DNA of 34,755 nucleotides from Kiloniellales bacterium (GCA_022361275.1 JAKSBE010000169.1:1-34755); one strand, 5' to 3'; numbered from the stretch's first letter, positions 18,543 through 27,732 are shown. The notes: generated by a model from the sequence alone, not told the origin. Numbers and translations are program-made.

Positions 18543-18580
18543 AGCATAAAGACTCTTAGCGGCGCAATCAATTGTGCCGC
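18543..18580 (-). promoter_or_regulatory. gltA promoter with palindrome over the -35 box
   Basis: On the minus strand TTGATT (18571-18566) and TATGCT (18548-18543) are separated by 17 bases, each matching the sigma-70 consensus at 4 of 6 positions. The inverted repeat GCGGCGCAAT (18559-18568) and ATTGTGCCGC (18571-18580), with one mismatch and a 2-base centre, covers the -35 box. It could be an operator for gltA, or the 3' hairpin of the gltX transcript, which ends at 18588. Confidence 0.45.
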
Positions 18581-18587
18581 CTGGGTT

Positions 18588-19982
18588 TCAGGCCTCTCCC
18601 GCGGGCGGCGCGGCGAGACGCGCCAAGCTTTCCTCGCGGCCCAGAAGGGCCATGACCTCGAAGATGCCGGGGGAGGCGTGGGAGCCCGTCAGGGCGGCGC
18701 GGAGCGGCTGGGCGACAGCCCCCAGCTTGAGGCCCTGGGCTTCGGCAAAGGCGCGCACGGCGCCCTCCAGGGCCGCCTCGTCCCAGGCCTCGCTGGCTTC
18801 GATGGCAGTCGCGAGCTCTGCCAGCAGGGCCCGGGCCGCCGGATCCAGGATCTTCGCGGCCTTGGCCGTCAGCCCTCGGGGCCGGACCAGAAGAAAGCTC
18901 GCGGCGTCAGATAGTTCGACCAGGGTCTTGGCCCTCGGCTTGAGGACCGGCATGGCGGCCGAAAGGCGCGCCCGGACGTCCGCTCCGACGGCGGTCCCGA
19001 GGCCGTCGCAGACCAGCTCCACCAGGCGGTCGTCGTCGGCCGCCTTGAGGTAGTGCGCATTGACGTTGTTCAGCTTGGCCATGTCGAAGCGCGAGGGCGA
19101 GCGGCCGATGCCGCCGAGGTCGAACCAGGCGACGGCGTCCTCGGTTGAGAAGAACTCGTCGTCGCCATGCGACCAGCCCAGCCGCAGAAGGTAGTTGCGC
19201 ATCGCCTCTGGCAGGTATCCCATGTCCCGATAGGCTTCGATGCCCAGCGCGCCGTGCCGCTTGGACAGCTTGGCCCCGTCGTCGCCGTGGATCAGCGGGA
19301 TGTGAGCAAAGGCAGGCGGCGTCCAGGCCATGGCCTGATAGAGCACGGTCTGGCGGAAGGCGTTGGTCAGGTGATCGTCGCCCCGAAGCACCTGGGTCAC
19401 GCCCATGTCGCGGTCATCGACCACCACCGAGAGCATGTAGGTCGGCGTGCCGTCGGCGCGCAACAGGACCATGTCGTCGAGTTGCGCGTTGGCCAGGGCG
19501 ACAGGGCCCTGAACCCCGTCCTCGATGACCGTCTCGCCCTCCAAGGGCGCCTTGATCCGGACCACCGGGGCGACGCCGGCCGGCGCCTCGGCGGAACCCC
19601 GGTCTCGCCAGCGCCGGTCGTAGAAGGTGGAGCGGCCTTCGGCCCGGGCCTTCTGCCGCATTTCCTCCAGCTCTTCCGGCGTACAAAAGCAGTGATAGGC
19701 CTTGCCGGCCTCGACCAAGCTGCGGGCCACGGCGGCATGGCGCTCGGCGCGCTGCGACTGGTAGACCTCCTCGCCGTCCCAATCGAGTCCCAGCCATCGC
19801 AGACCGTCCAGGATCGCCGCGATCGCCTCCGGCGTCGAACGCTTCCGGTCGGTGTCTTCGATCCGCAGCAGGAAACGGCCGCCGTGGTGGCGGGCGTAGA
19901 GCCAGTTGAAGAGGGCTGTGCGGCAACCGCCGATGTGCAGGAAGCCGGTGGGCGAGGGGGCAAACCGTGTGACGACGCTCAT
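18588..19982 (-). CDS. gltX: Glutamyl-tRNA synthetase
   Basis: This is a class I aminoacyl-tRNA synthetase charging tRNA-Glu. Many alphaproteobacteria have two GltX proteins, one of which mischarges tRNA-Gln for the GatCAB route; the sequence alone does not say which this is. It has 464 residues. The N-terminal motif [13 protein letters not shown] holds the HIGH-type site at residues 16-19, followed by RIEDTD at about 41-46 and the KMSKS-type loop as [10 protein letters not shown] near residue 238. The CxCx zinc motif is not obvious beyond HCFCTPEE. It sits next to gltA, and comEC diverges from it after only 47 bases. Confidence 0.97.
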   Translation of the reverse strand: MSVVTRFAPSPTGFLHIGGCRTALFNWLYARHHGGRFLLRIEDTDRKRSTPEAIAAILDGLRWLGLDWDGEEVYQSQRAERHAAVARSLVEAGKAYHCFCTPEELEEMRQKARAEGRSTFYDRRWRDRGSAEAPAGVAPVVRIKAPLEGETVIEDGVQGPVALANAQLDDMVLLRADGTPTYMLSVVVDDRDMGVTQVLRGDDHLTNAFRQTVLYQAMAWTPPAFAHIPLIHGDDGAKLSKRHGALGIEAYRDMGYLPEAMRNYLLRLGWSHGDDEFFSTEDAVAWFDLGGIGRSPSRFDMAKLNNVNAHYLKAADDDRLVELVCDGLGTAVGADVRARLSAAMPVLKPRAKTLVELSDAASFLLVRPRGLTAKAAKILDPAARALLAELATAIEASEAWDEAALEGAVRAFAEAQGLKLGAVAQPLRAALTGSHASPGIFEVMALLGREESLARLAAPPAGEA

Positions 19983-20029
19983 GGTCTCGTGATCTGATTT
20001 CGCTCAGTCTGCGGGGTGGATTCTTTGCT

Positions 20030-22273
20030 ATGGCGGGGCTGCTTACCACAGCCGGCCCGCCTTGGCATGCCCGGAAAGCCGGAGAGGGGGCGAAGGTCGC
20101 CGGCATGGCGGAGGTGGCAGCAGGACCGATTCTGACGCGGCTCCAGGGACTGCGGCCGCGGCGCCGCCTGGCGTCGGCGCTGGCGGACGAGGGCGCGCGC
20201 GCCAGCCTCTGGCTGCCGGTCTGCCTCGGGTTGGGGATCGCGGGCTACTTCGCCCTGCCGCAGGAGCCGCCGCCCTGGCTGCTCCTGCCGCTCGGCGCCG
20301 GTCTCCTGGCGCTGCTCTGGCTAGGCTGGCTGCGGCCCGGATTGCGGGCCGCCGTCCTGGCCCTGGGCCTGCTCGGCCTGGGGCTCTTCGTCGCGATGCT
20401 CCGAACCCTCGCAGTCGCCGCGCCGGTTCTGACCGAGGAACTGGGCCCGCGTTGGGTATCCGGTCAGGTGGCCGAGGTCGAGATCGTAGACTCCAGGCCG
20501 CGGTTGCTGCTGCGGACCTCGCAAATCTCCGGCCTGCCGGCGGAGGCGACACCGGATCTTGTCCGGCTGCGCCTGCTCCGCCCCTGGCCGGGCCTGCGCG
20601 CGGGCGACAGCGTCGCGCTGAAGGCCGTGCTGAGGCCACCGCCGGAGCCCGCCGCGCCGGGCGCCTTCGACTTCGCGCGGCGGGCCTACTTCCAGCGCCT
20701 GGGGGCCGTGGGCTATGCCGTCACCGCGCCGCGGATCGAGGAAGGTGCTGACGGCGAGGACGGAGCCCGCCGTTGGCGTGTCGCCTGGGCGGCCCTGCGC
20801 CAAGCGCTCGGCGAGAGGATCACCGCCGCCCTGGACGGTGTGCCGGGCGCGGTCGCCGTCGCCCTGATCACCGGCGACCGAAGCGCGATCCCCGATGCGG
20901 CGCTCGAAGACATGCGGATGTCCGGCCTGGCGCACCTCCTGGCGATCTCCGGGCTGCATCTGGGCCTGGTCGCCGGCCTGGTGTTCTTCGCGGTACGCAC
21001 CGGCCTGGCCTTGATCCCGGCGCTAGCCCTGCGGTTTCCGATCAAAAAGTGGGCCGCGGTTCTCGCCGCGGCCGCGGCCTTGGTCTACCTCTTCCTGGTC
21101 GGGGCCACGATCCCGACCCAGCGCGCCTACGTCATGGTCGGCTTGGCGCTGCTGGCCATCGTGCTCGACCGGCAGCCGATCTCCCTGCGGCTTCTGGCGG
21201 CCGCGGCGATGCTGATCCTGATCCTGTCGCCGGAAAGCCTGCTGTCGGCGAGCTTCCAGATGTCCTTCGCCGCCGTGACCGGCCTGGTCGCGGGCTACGA
21301 ATGGCTGAGCCAGCGGCGGCAACCCGGGTTCCAGGACCGTGGCCTGCTGGCCCGTCTCGGCCTCTATCTGGGCTTCCTGATGCTGTCCTCGGTGATCGCC
21401 AACCTGGCGACGGCTCCCTTCGCGATCTTCCACTTCAACCGGCTGGCGGTCTTCGGGCTCTTCGCGAACCTCGTCGCCATTCCCTTGACCGCCTTCTGGA
21501 TCATGCCCGCCGCGCTGATCGCCATGCTGCTCCTGCCCTTCGGGCTGGAGGCCTGGCCCCTGGCCGCCATGGGCATGGGCATCGAGTTCCTGCTGGCCGT
21601 GGCCGGCGAGATCGCCGCTTGGCAGGGCGCCGTGATTCCGATCCGGACAATGCCGCTCTGGGGCCTGGCCGCAGCCACCCTCGGCGGCCTCTGGCTCTGC
21701 CTCTGGGAGCGCCCCTGGCGCCTCCTCGGACTGGCCGGGCCGCTCCTCGGCGCGGCCTCGATCGCGCTTGCGAGCCCGCCGGACCTGCTGGTCAGCGGCG
21801 ACGGCAATCTGCTCGCCCTGCGGGCCCGGGACGGCGCTCTGGTCTTCTCTTCGCTACGGCGCGACCGCTACCGGCGGGACATCTGGCTCCGCCGTTCCGG
21901 GAGCACGACCGCGCGGGCTTGGGACCGCGACGGGCAGGCGGAGCACGGCCTGCGCTGCGACGCCCTGGGCTGCATCTTCGAGTTCGCGCCCGGGCGCCGC
22001 CTGGGCCTGGCCTTGACGGGCGAGGCGCTGGAAGAGGACTGCCGTGCCGTCGAGGTCTTGGTGAGCCTGGAGCCGCTGCGAGGCCTGGACTGCCCGACGC
22101 CAAGCCTGGTCATCGACCGCTTCGACCTCTGGCGCAACGGTGCCCACGCCGTCTGGCTGAGCGGGCGCGCATCTCGGGTCACGACGGTCCGGGCACAGCG
22201 CGGCGAGCGCCCCTGGGTCCGCCGGCCCGAGGCATCAGCCGGCTCGCCATCCGGGGGGCAAGCCCAAAGGTAA
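20030..22273 (+). CDS. comEC: ComEC/Rec2-family DNA-uptake channel protein
   Basis: ComEC proteins carry single-stranded DNA across the inner membrane during natural transformation. This protein has 747 residues if it starts at ATG 20030, or 722 from ATG 20105 (MAEVAAGPIL). It has an N-terminal hydrophobic pair of segments, a DUF4131-type OB-like region (about 120-230), and the polytopic Competence domain with the signature HLLAISGLHLGLVAG near residue 303. The C-terminal region has about 200 residues and no HxHxDH metallo-beta-lactamase motif, as in many alphaproteobacterial ComEC proteins. The gene is divergent from gltX. The conserved gltX-comEC-lexA order does not itself prove competence. 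Confidence 0.92.
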   Translation: MAGLLTTAGPPWHARKAGEGAKVAGMAEVAAGPILTRLQGLRPRRRLASALADEGARASLWLPVCLGLGIAGYFALPQEPPPWLLLPLGAGLLALLWLGWLRPGLRAAVLALGLLGLGLFVAMLRTLAVAAPVLTEELGPRWVSGQVAEVEIVDSRPRLLLRTSQISGLPAEATPDLVRLRLLRPWPGLRAGDSVALKAVLRPPPEPAAPGAFDFARRAYFQRLGAVGYAVTAPRIEEGADGEDGARRWRVAWAALRQALGERITAALDGVPGAVAVALITGDRSAIPDAALEDMRMSGLAHLLAISGLHLGLVAGLVFFAVRTGLALIPALALRFPIKKWAAVLAAAAALVYLFLVGATIPTQRAYVMVGLALLAIVLDRQPISLRLLAAAAMLILILSPESLLSASFQMSFAAVTGLVAGYEWLSQRRQPGFQDRGLLARLGLYLGFLMLSSVIANLATAPFAIFHFNRLAVFGLFANLVAIPLTAFWIMPAALIAMLLLPFGLEAWPLAAMGMGIEFLLAVAGEIAAWQGAVIPIRTMPLWGLAAATLGGLWLCLWERPWRLLGLAGPLLGAASIALASPPDLLVSGDGNLLALRARDGALVFSSLRRDRYRRDIWLRRSGSTTARAWDRDGQAEHGLRCDALGCIFEFAPGRRLGLALTGEALEEDCRAVEVLVSLEPLRGLDCPTPSLVIDRFDLWRNGAHAVWLSGRASRVTTVRAQRGERPWVRRPEASAGSPSGGQAQR

Positions 22274-22299
22274 GGCAGGCAAATCCGCTTTCGGCGCCG

Positions 22300-22983
22300 T
22301 CAGTACTGGCGCAGCAGTCCGATCAGGCGGCCCTGGACCTTGACACGGTCCGGCGGAAAGATTCTGGTCTCGTAGGCGGGGTTGGCCGGCTCCAGGGCGA
22401 TCGCCTGGCCACGGCGGCGGAGGCGCTTCAGGGTGACTTCCTCGCCATCGATCAGGGCGACGACGATGACCCCGTTCTCGGCATGCTCGGAACGCTCGAT
22501 GATCACGGTGTCGCCGTCCAGTATCCCGGCTTCGATCATGGAGTCGCCCTCGACCTCAAGGGCGTAGTACTCGCCGCCGCCGATGAGCGAGGGCGGAACC
22601 TCGACGAAGCTGGAGTGATCACGCAGCGCCTCGATCGGCGTGCCCGCGGCGATCCGCCCGAAGAAGGGCAGCTCCTGCGCGTTGGCCGCCGGCAACTGGA
22701 TCTTTGCGTGCTGACCGCTGAAATCACCCTTGATGACGTTGGCCGGCAGTTCCGCGGGCGTTTCCATGTCGTCGGGCAGGCGCAGGACCTCGACCGCGCG
22801 GGCCCGATGCGCCAGGCGCCGAATGAAGCCGCGCTCCTCCAGGCCCGTGATCAAGCGGTGAATACCGCTCTTCGACTTCAGGCCCAGCGCGTCCTTCATC
22901 TCGTCGAAGGAGGGAGAGACCCCGTGGCGGTTGAGGTGCTGGTGGATGAAGCTGAGCAATTCGTGCTGTTTTCGCGTGAGCAT
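22300..22983 (-). CDS. lexA: SOS-response repressor LexA
   Basis: LexA represses DNA-damage genes until RecA-ssDNA triggers its self-cleavage. It has 227 residues. The N-terminal winged helix starts [10 protein letters not shown] and includes the recognition helix region [17 protein letters not shown] (36-52). The cleavage bond is A113-G114 in [10 protein letters not shown]. The catalytic Ser-Lys pair is S148 in [10 protein letters not shown] and K186 in VTLKRLRR. It lies downstream of moeA on the same strand, but a 182-base gap contains its own promoter with an SOS box, so expression is probably autonomous and self-regulated. Confidence 0.98.
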   Translation of the reverse strand: MLTRKQHELLSFIHQHLNRHGVSPSFDEMKDALGLKSKSGIHRLITGLEERGFIRRLAHRARAVEVLRLPDDMETPAELPANVIKGDFSGQHAKIQLPAANAQELPFFGRIAAGTPIEALRDHSSFVEVPPSLIGGGEYYALEVEGDSMIEAGILDGDTVIIERSEHAENGVIVVALIDGEEVTLKRLRRRGQAIALEPANPAYETRIFPPDRVKVQGRLIGLLRQY

Positions 22984-23059
22984 GTCGTGCGCCTCGCTTG
23001 GCCCCCCGAAGAATTATCTCGAACCACTATATCTAGAACAAAACAAAAACTTCCTACAT

Positions 23060-23088
23060 GTTCTAGTTTGGTTCTCTTATCCCGTCAA
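23060..23088 (-). promoter_or_regulatory. lexA promoter overlapped by an alphaproteobacterial SOS box
   Basis: On the minus strand TTGACG (23088-23083) and TAGAAC (23065-23060) are 17 bases apart. The direct repeat GTTC-N7-GTTC occupies 23060-23074 on the plus strand, covering the -10 and part of the spacer. This is the known LexA-binding pattern of alphaproteobacteria, so LexA should block its own promoter. A second pair of GAAC repeats (23021-23024 and 23036-23039) has an 11-base spacing and is not canonical. Confidence 0.75.
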
Positions 23089-23165
23089 GGGGTGATATGG
23101 CAGGAAAATGACAGCGGCGCCATTGGGAGTATTCCCGGCTACGGGCGGACGCTTCCGGCGGAAGC

Positions 23166-24377
23166 TCAGATTCCGAGCAGAGGCCCCCCCAGGCGCAGGA
23201 TCGTGACCGGGTCGCCGGCGGCCGCGGGCGGAGCGTGAGGCGCACGGACGACGAGGCAGTCGGCGCGTGACAGGGTGGCGAGCATGGAGCTGTCCTGGCG
23301 CTCGAAGGGCAGGGCGGTCAGCCGCCCCGTCGCATCCGGCGCGAGCCGGGCGCGCAGGTAGTCCTGGCGCTCGTCGTTCTCGCCCAGATCGCGGCCCAGG
23401 ACCGCGGTCTCGCTCGGCAGGTCTTCCGCGAGGCCGAGGAGGGCCGAGATCGCCGGGCGCAGGAAGAGCAGGGCACAGACCAGGCTCGACACCGGGTTGC
23501 CCGGCAGGCCCAGGACCGGGGTCTCGCCCAGACGGCCGAACATCAGCGGCTTGCCGGGCCGCATGGCGATCCTCCAGAAGTCGAGGTTCATGCCCTTGTC
23601 GACCAAGGCGCCCTGGACCAGGTCGTGCTTGCCCACCGAAGCGCCGCCTGAGGTGACCAGCAGGTCGCTGCCGGCGGCCTGGTCGAGAGCGGCGTCGAGC
23701 CGCGCCCGGTCGTCGGTCACGACACCCAGGTGGATCGCCTGGCCGCCGGCCGCGGTGACGAAGGCGGAGAGCGAAAGGCCGTTGGAGGCGATGATCTGGC
23801 TCTCGCCCAGGGCCTCGCCGGGCAGCACCACCTCGTCGCCGGTGGACAGAACCGCGATCCGCGGCCGGCGCCGCACCTTGAGCCAGGGGCGGTTCATCGC
23901 CGCCGCCAAGCCGATGTCGCGCGAGGTCAGACGGCGGCCGGCGGCGAGGCCCAGTTCGGCGGCCCGGAAGTCGAGCCCGGCCGGACGCACGTAGCGGCCG
24001 GATTCGGCCGACTTCAGGATCCGGACCCGGCCGGCCTCGGCCTCGGTGTTCTCCTGAATGACGATCGCGTCGGCGCCGGGCGGCAGCGGCGCGCCGGTGA
24101 AGATCCGGGCGGCCTGGCCCGGCTCCAGCGGTTCGCGGCGCAGGCCCCCGGCGGCGATCTCGGCCACGACTTCGAGGTCGATGGGAACCCTGGCCAGATC
24201 CGCCGCCCGGACCGCGTAGCCGTCCATGGCCGAGACGTCGTGGGGCGGCTGGGTCAGCGCGGCGGTGACGTCCGCGGCCAGAACCCGCCCCAGGGCCTCG
24301 GTCAGGCCGACCGTTTCCGCGGGCAGGGGCGAGAAGGCGCCGAGGATGCGGGCCAGCGCCTCTTCGACGGAGATCAT
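23166..24377 (-). CDS. moeA: Molybdopterin molybdenumtransferase MoeA
   Basis: MoeA inserts molybdate into adenylylated molybdopterin to finish the molybdenum cofactor. From ATG at 24377 the protein has 403 residues, beginning [12 protein letters not shown], the usual MoeA start. Recognisable motifs include PPHDVSAMDGYAVRAAD near residue 45, FTGAPLPPGADAIVIQENT, the MPT-binding-fold motifs VLSTGDEVV and TSGGASVGKHD, and LPGNPVSSLV. A much longer frame continues upstream, but that part is an off-frame reading of moaC. Its ATG overlaps the moaC stop by one base (TGATG). MoaC-MoeA adjacency places it in molybdenum-cofactor synthesis. Confidence 0.97.
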   Translation of the reverse strand: MISVEEALARILGAFSPLPAETVGLTEALGRVLAADVTAALTQPPHDVSAMDGYAVRAADLARVPIDLEVVAEIAAGGLRREPLEPGQAARIFTGAPLPPGADAIVIQENTEAEAGRVRILKSAESGRYVRPAGLDFRAAELGLAAGRRLTSRDIGLAAAMNRPWLKVRRRPRIAVLSTGDEVVLPGEALGESQIIASNGLSLSAFVTAAGGQAIHLGVVTDDRARLDAALDQAAGSDLLVTSGGASVGKHDLVQGALVDKGMNLDFWRIAMRPGKPLMFGRLGETPVLGLPGNPVSSLVCALLFLRPAISALLGLAEDLPSETAVLGRDLGENDERQDYLRARLAPDATGRLTALPFERQDSSMLATLSRADCLVVRAPHAPPAAAGDPVTILRLGGPLLGI

Positions 24378-24853
24378 CAGGACGCCTCGTAAGTGCCGGA
24401 TTTGCCCCCGGACTTGTGCACCAGACGGATGTCGCCGATGCGCATGCCGCGGTCCCGGGCCTTGCACATGTCGTAGACCGTCAGCGCCGCCACGGCGACC
24501 GCGGTCAAGGCCTCCATCTCGACGCCGGTACGGCCCTTGAGGCCGCAGCTCGCGGTGATCTCGACCGCCGAGGCCCCCTCGTCGAGCTCCAGCTCCACCT
24601 TGACCGAGGTCAGCGCCAGAGGATGGCAGAGCGGGATCAGGTCCGGCGTCCGCTTGGCGCCCATGATGCCGGCCAAGCGGGCGACCGAGAGCACGTCGCC
24701 CTTCTTGACCGCGCCGTCGCGGATCAGCGCCAGGGTCTCCGCGGCCATGTAGACGCGCCCCTTGGCCACCGCCCTGCGCTCGGTCTCGGCCTTGTCGGCG
24801 ACATCGACCATGACCGCCCGGCCTTGCTCGTCCAGATGGGTGAAGCCGCTCAT
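24377..24853 (-). CDS. moaC: Cyclic pyranopterin monophosphate synthase MoaC
   Basis: MoaC converts the MoaA product 3',8-cyclo-7,8-dihydro-GTP to cyclic pyranopterin monophosphate in molybdenum-cofactor synthesis. At 158 residues it is of standard length. The signature [15 protein letters not shown] lies at 65-79. The catalytic aspartate and lysine are D128 and K131 in VYDMCKA, and KSGGKSG is at 147-153. It overlaps trpC by 4 bases (ATGA) and moeA by one, so it is translationally coupled within a tryptophan/molybdopterin operon, a common alphaproteobacterial arrangement. Confidence 0.98.
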   Translation of the reverse strand: MSGFTHLDEQGRAVMVDVADKAETERRAVAKGRVYMAAETLALIRDGAVKKGDVLSVARLAGIMGAKRTPDLIPLCHPLALTSVKVELELDEGASAVEITASCGLKGRTGVEMEALTAVAVAALTVYDMCKARDRGMRIGDIRLVHKSGGKSGTYEAS

Positions 24854-25695
24854 TCCGCCGTCTCCGCTCGCGCCCCCGCGCCACCCGGGCGCAGGGCCGC
24901 GGCCGCTGCGGCGACATCGTCCTGGCGCATCAGGGACTCGCCGATCAGGAAGGCGCGGGCGCCGGTGGCACGCATGCGGTCCAGGTCCTCGCGCGTGTAG
25001 AGGCCGCTCTCGGAGACCAGCAGGCGATCCTCCGGAAGCCCCGCCGCGAGCGCCTCGGTGACCGCAAGATCGACCTCCAAGGTCTTGAGGTTGCGGTTAT
25101 TGATACCGATCAGCGGCGAGCGCAGGGCGCGCGCGCGGGACAGTTCCTCGGCATCGTGGATCTCGAGCAGAACGTCCATGCCCAGGTCCAAGGCGGCGGC
25201 TTCGAGCTCCGCCGCCCGGCCGTCCTCCAGCGCCGCCAGGATCAGCAGGATACAGTCCGCGCCCAGGGCTCTGGCCTCGACCACCTGGTAGGGATCCAGC
25301 ATGAAGTCCTTGCGCAACACGGGCAGGGCCACGGCCGCGCGGGCCGCGGTCAGATGCCGGGGGTCGCCTTGGAAATAGGGCCCGTCGGTCAGGACCGAGA
25401 GGCAGGCCGCGCCGCCGGCCTCGTAGGCCCGGGCCAGGGACGGTGGATCGAAGTCCTCGCGAATCAGGCCCTTGGAAGGCGAGGCCTTCTTGATCTCGCA
25501 GATCAGGGCGTAGCCCTCGGCCGCGGCCACCTGGCGCAGGCGGTCCAGGAAGCCGCGCGGCGCCGAGGCTTCGCGGGCCCGGGCCTCCAGCTCCGCCAGG
25601 GGCAGGGCGGCCTTGCTGGCGGCGACGTGGTCCAGCTTGTCGGCGCAGATCCGGGCCAGGACGTCGCTCTCGATCCGCTTGGCCGGGCGGCTCAT
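24850..25695 (-). CDS. trpC: Indole-3-glycerol-phosphate synthase
   Basis: TrpC closes the ring of carboxyphenylamino-deoxyribulose phosphate to give indole-3-glycerol phosphate in tryptophan synthesis. It is a TIM-barrel enzyme of 281 residues without a fused TrpF domain. Motifs are [12 protein letters not shown] (65-76), LTDGPYFQG near 102-110, LRKDF (127-131), GINNRNLKT and SESGL, carrying the catalytic lysines and glutamates of the family. The extra C-terminal Ala/Gly/Glu-rich tail of about 15 residues overlaps moaC. It overlaps trpD by 4 bases. Confidence 0.97.
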   Translation of the reverse strand: MSRPAKRIESDVLARICADKLDHVAASKAALPLAELEARAREASAPRGFLDRLRQVAAAEGYALICEIKKASPSKGLIREDFDPPSLARAYEAGGAACLSVLTDGPYFQGDPRHLTAARAAVALPVLRKDFMLDPYQVVEARALGADCILLILAALEDGRAAELEAAALDLGMDVLLEIHDAEELSRARALRSPLIGINNRNLKTLEVDLAVTEALAAGLPEDRLLVSESGLYTREDLDRMRATGARAFLIGESLMRQDDVAAAAAALRPGGAGARAETAE

Positions 25696-26729
25696 TGGGG
25701 CCCTCCTTCGTTGGTGATCGCCACCAGGCGGTCCAGCACCGCCTTGGCCTTGCCGCTGGCGATCGCCTCGGCCCCCATCTCGACGCCCTGCTTGAGGTCC
25801 GGGACCTTGCCGGCGACCAGCAGCGCCGCGGCGGCGGTGAAGAGCACGATGTCGCGGTAGGGCCCGCTCTCGCCGCCGAGCAGGGCGCGCAGCGCCGCCG
25901 CGTTGGTCTCCTGGTCGCCGCCCAGCAGGTCCTGCAGCCGGGCCTCGGGCAGGCCGGCGTCCTGCGGCGCGACCTCGAAGACGCGGATCTCGCCGTCCTT
26001 CAGTTCGGCCACGGTCGAGGGCCCCGTGGTGCTGAGCTCGTCAAGGCCGTCGGCGCCGTGTACCACCCAGGCACGCTCGTGGCCCAGGCTCTTCAGGACC
26101 TGGGCCAGGGGCTCGACCCATTCCTTGGCGAAGACGCCGATCAGCTGCCGCTTGACCCGCGCCGGGTTGGACAGCGGGCCGAGCAGGTTGAAGATCGTCC
26201 GGGTCCCCAGCTCGACCCGGGTCGGGGCGACGTGGCGCATGGCGCTGTGGTGCCGGGGCGCCATCAGGAAGCAGGTCCCGGCCTCCTTCAGGGCCCGCTC
26301 GAGCCGCGTCAGGTCGGCGTCGATGTTGACCCCGAGCGCGGCCAACACGTCGGCTGCGCCGGTCTTGGACGACAGCGCGCGGTTGCCGTGCTTGGCGACG
26401 GGGACGCCGCAGGCGGCGGCGACGAACTGGGCGCCGGTCGAGACATTGAGCGTCCCCTTGGCGTCGCCCCCGGTGCCGCAGGTGTCGATCGCCCCCGCCG
26501 GGGCCTCGATCGGCAGCATCTTGGCGCGCATGGTCCGAACGGCACCGGTGATCTCGGCCACGGTCTCGCCGCGGACCCGCAGGGCCATCAGGAAGCCGCC
26601 CATCTGCGACGGCGTCGCGTCACCGGACATCATGATGCCGAAGGCGGTCTGGGCCTGTTCCTCGGAGAGCTGACCGCCGCCCGCGACGTAGGACAGGAGG
26701 CTCCGGAAATCCGTGGTGTCGGCCGCCAT
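25692..26729 (-). CDS. trpD: Anthranilate phosphoribosyltransferase
   Basis: TrpD joins anthranilate to PRPP. The protein has 345 residues, normal for the stand-alone enzyme. The PRPP- and anthranilate-binding motifs are DTCGTGGD (82-89), LNVSTGAQF (94-102), and [15 protein letters not shown] (113-127), with the Mg-binding DE pair in the DGLDELS region. It begins 28 bases after trpG and overlaps trpC by 4 bases. Confidence 0.97.
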   Translation of the reverse strand: MAADTTDFRSLLSYVAGGGQLSEEQAQTAFGIMMSGDATPSQMGGFLMALRVRGETVAEITGAVRTMRAKMLPIEAPAGAIDTCGTGGDAKGTLNVSTGAQFVAAACGVPVAKHGNRALSSKTGAADVLAALGVNIDADLTRLERALKEAGTCFLMAPRHHSAMRHVAPTRVELGTRTIFNLLGPLSNPARVKRQLIGVFAKEWVEPLAQVLKSLGHERAWVVHGADGLDELSTTGPSTVAELKDGEIRVFEVAPQDAGLPEARLQDLLGGDQETNAAALRALLGGESGPYRDIVLFTAAAALLVAGKVPDLKQGVEMGAEAIASGKAKAVLDRLVAITNEGGPQ

Positions 26730-26757
26730 GCGTTCTTTCCCTGGTTCAGGTCCCGGC

Positions 26758-27336
26758 TCAGGCGTTGTGGCCGGCGATGGCGAGGAAGTTGTGCAGCAGG
26801 GCGTGGCCGTGCTCCGAGGCGATGCTTTCGGGGTGGAACTGCACGCCGTGGATCGGCAGCGCGCGGTGGCGCAGTCCCATGATCGTGCCGTCCTCGGTCG
26901 CCGCGGTGACCTCCAGGCTGTCGGGCAGGCTCTCCCGCTCGACGGTCAGGGAATGGTAGCGGGTCGCCGACAGGGGCGAGGGCAGGCCCTCGAAGACGCC
27001 GCCGGCCTCGTGCCGGATCGGACTCAGCTTGCCGTGCATCGGCGCCGGCGCCCGAACCACCCGGCCGCCGAAGGCCTGGCCGATGGCCTGATGGCCGAGG
27101 CAGACGCCGAGCAGGGGCAGACGTCCGGCGGCCTTCGTCACCACCTCGAGGCAGATCCCGGCCTGGTCCGGATCGCAAGGGCCCGGCGACAGGATGATGC
27201 CCTGGGGGTCCGTATCCAGGGCTTCCTCCGCCGTCAGCGCATCGTTGCGCCTGACGGTGACGCGCGCGCCCAGCTCCCCCAGGACGTGGTAGAGGTTGTA
27301 GGTGAAGCTGTCGTAGTTATCTATAAGCAGAAACAT
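26758..27336 (-). CDS. trpG: Anthranilate synthase glutamine amidotransferase subunit
   Basis: TrpG supplies ammonia from glutamine to TrpE; it may also serve aminodeoxychorismate synthase as PabA. It is a class I glutamine amidotransferase of 192 residues with the triad C79 (LLGVCLGHQ), H168 and E170 (QFHPES). It opens [15 protein letters not shown], the family start. It heads the trpGDC-moaC-moeA unit and has a promoter-like extended -10 upstream. Its partner trpE is 1.65 kb away and separated by a plus-strand deacetylase gene and palindromes. Confidence 0.96.
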   Translation of the reverse strand: MFLLIDNYDSFTYNLYHVLGELGARVTVRRNDALTAEEALDTDPQGIILSPGPCDPDQAGICLEVVTKAAGRLPLLGVCLGHQAIGQAFGGRVVRAPAPMHGKLSPIRHEAGGVFEGLPSPLSATRYHSLTVERESLPDSLEVTAATEDGTIMGLRHRALPIHGVQFHPESIASEHGHALLHNFLAIAGHNA

Positions 27337-27375
27337 TACAGAGATTTATTCTATCTTGCTCGCAGCCGCCTTGAA

Positions 27376-27408
27376 CTCCCGGCTCCACTTATATCAGGTC
27401 GCCGGGAG
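27376..27408 (-). promoter_or_regulatory. trpG promoter-like extended -10 flanked by inverted repeat
   Basis: On the minus strand TGATATAAG holds an extended -10 (TATAAG at 27393-27388, preceded by TGA). Perfect 8-bp arms CTCCCGGC (27376-27383) and GCCGGGAG (27401-27408) flank it symmetrically. The -35 candidate (27416-27411) is weak. The arms could form an operator around the -10, suggesting control of trpGDC initiation. Confidence 0.4.
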
Positions 27409-27442
27409 CGAAGAAAGCACAGGCCGCCCTCGGCCACGGCCT

Positions 27443-27489
27443 AAAGCGGGATGATTCGAAGACGACTGGGCTTCGAATCATCCCGCTTT
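27443..27489. repeat. 19-bp perfect palindrome (element A)
   Basis: The arms 27443-27461 and 27471-27489 are exact reverse complements over 19 bases (left arm starts AAAGCGGGATGATTCG), with a 9-base centre. No long T-run follows. Its size and intergenic position suggest a dispersed palindromic repeat of the kind common in alphaproteobacterial genomes. No second copy occurs in the window. Confidence 0.75.
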
Positions 27490-27500
27490 CTGTCAACAGT

Positions 27501-27553
27501 TTAGAGCACGACGATATGAGGTCGATTCAACCTCATGTCGTCGTTGCTCTAGA
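27501..27553. repeat. Near-perfect palindrome (element B) beside element A
   Basis: The left arm is 27501-27522 (ends CGATATGAGGT) and the right arm starts at 27530 (ACCTCATG), ending near TTGCTCTAGA at 27553. The arms differ by one inserted base and two substitutions around a 7-base CGATTCA centre. The terminal TTTAGAGC/CTCTAGA sequences resemble the ends of the palindrome at 33365-33414. Confidence 0.65.
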
Positions 27554-27732
27554 GGCATAAACTGAACCTTAACCTTCGTCTTCCAATGAAGGCTTGGACA
27601 GGCCCGCTCGAATCTGGTTGTCTGAGATCTGCTGGCGCAGGCGCCTGGTGGGAGACTGGCGAGGGGGCCTGGGCGGTCTTTCAGGACCCGACTGCTCAGG
27701 ACGAGGGGCCTCCTGGTTTCTAAGGACGATAC

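Larger units (their letters stand above)
27337..27732. other. 396-base gap between trpG and the yibQ-like gene
   Basis: This divergent gap holds the trpG promoter candidate (27376-27416), two palindromic elements (27443-27489 and 27501-27553), and about 180 bases before the GTG start of the next gene with no convincing promoter. No conserved coding frame is seen; open frames here are short and have no recognisable motifs. No trp leader peptide with tandem tryptophan codons was found in front of trpG. Confidence 0.6.

Noticed and set aside
20773-23238. An 821-codon plus-strand frame over comEC, lexA and the lexA-moeA gap
   Set aside because: Its sequence is Arg/Gly/Pro-rich and off-frame to comEC, then antisense to lexA. 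Both real genes have full motif support.
24378-24917. N-terminal extension of moeA by 180 codons
   Set aside because: The extension is an off-frame reading of moaC, Arg/Gly-rich, while the conserved MoeA start lies at 24377 and overlaps the moaC stop.
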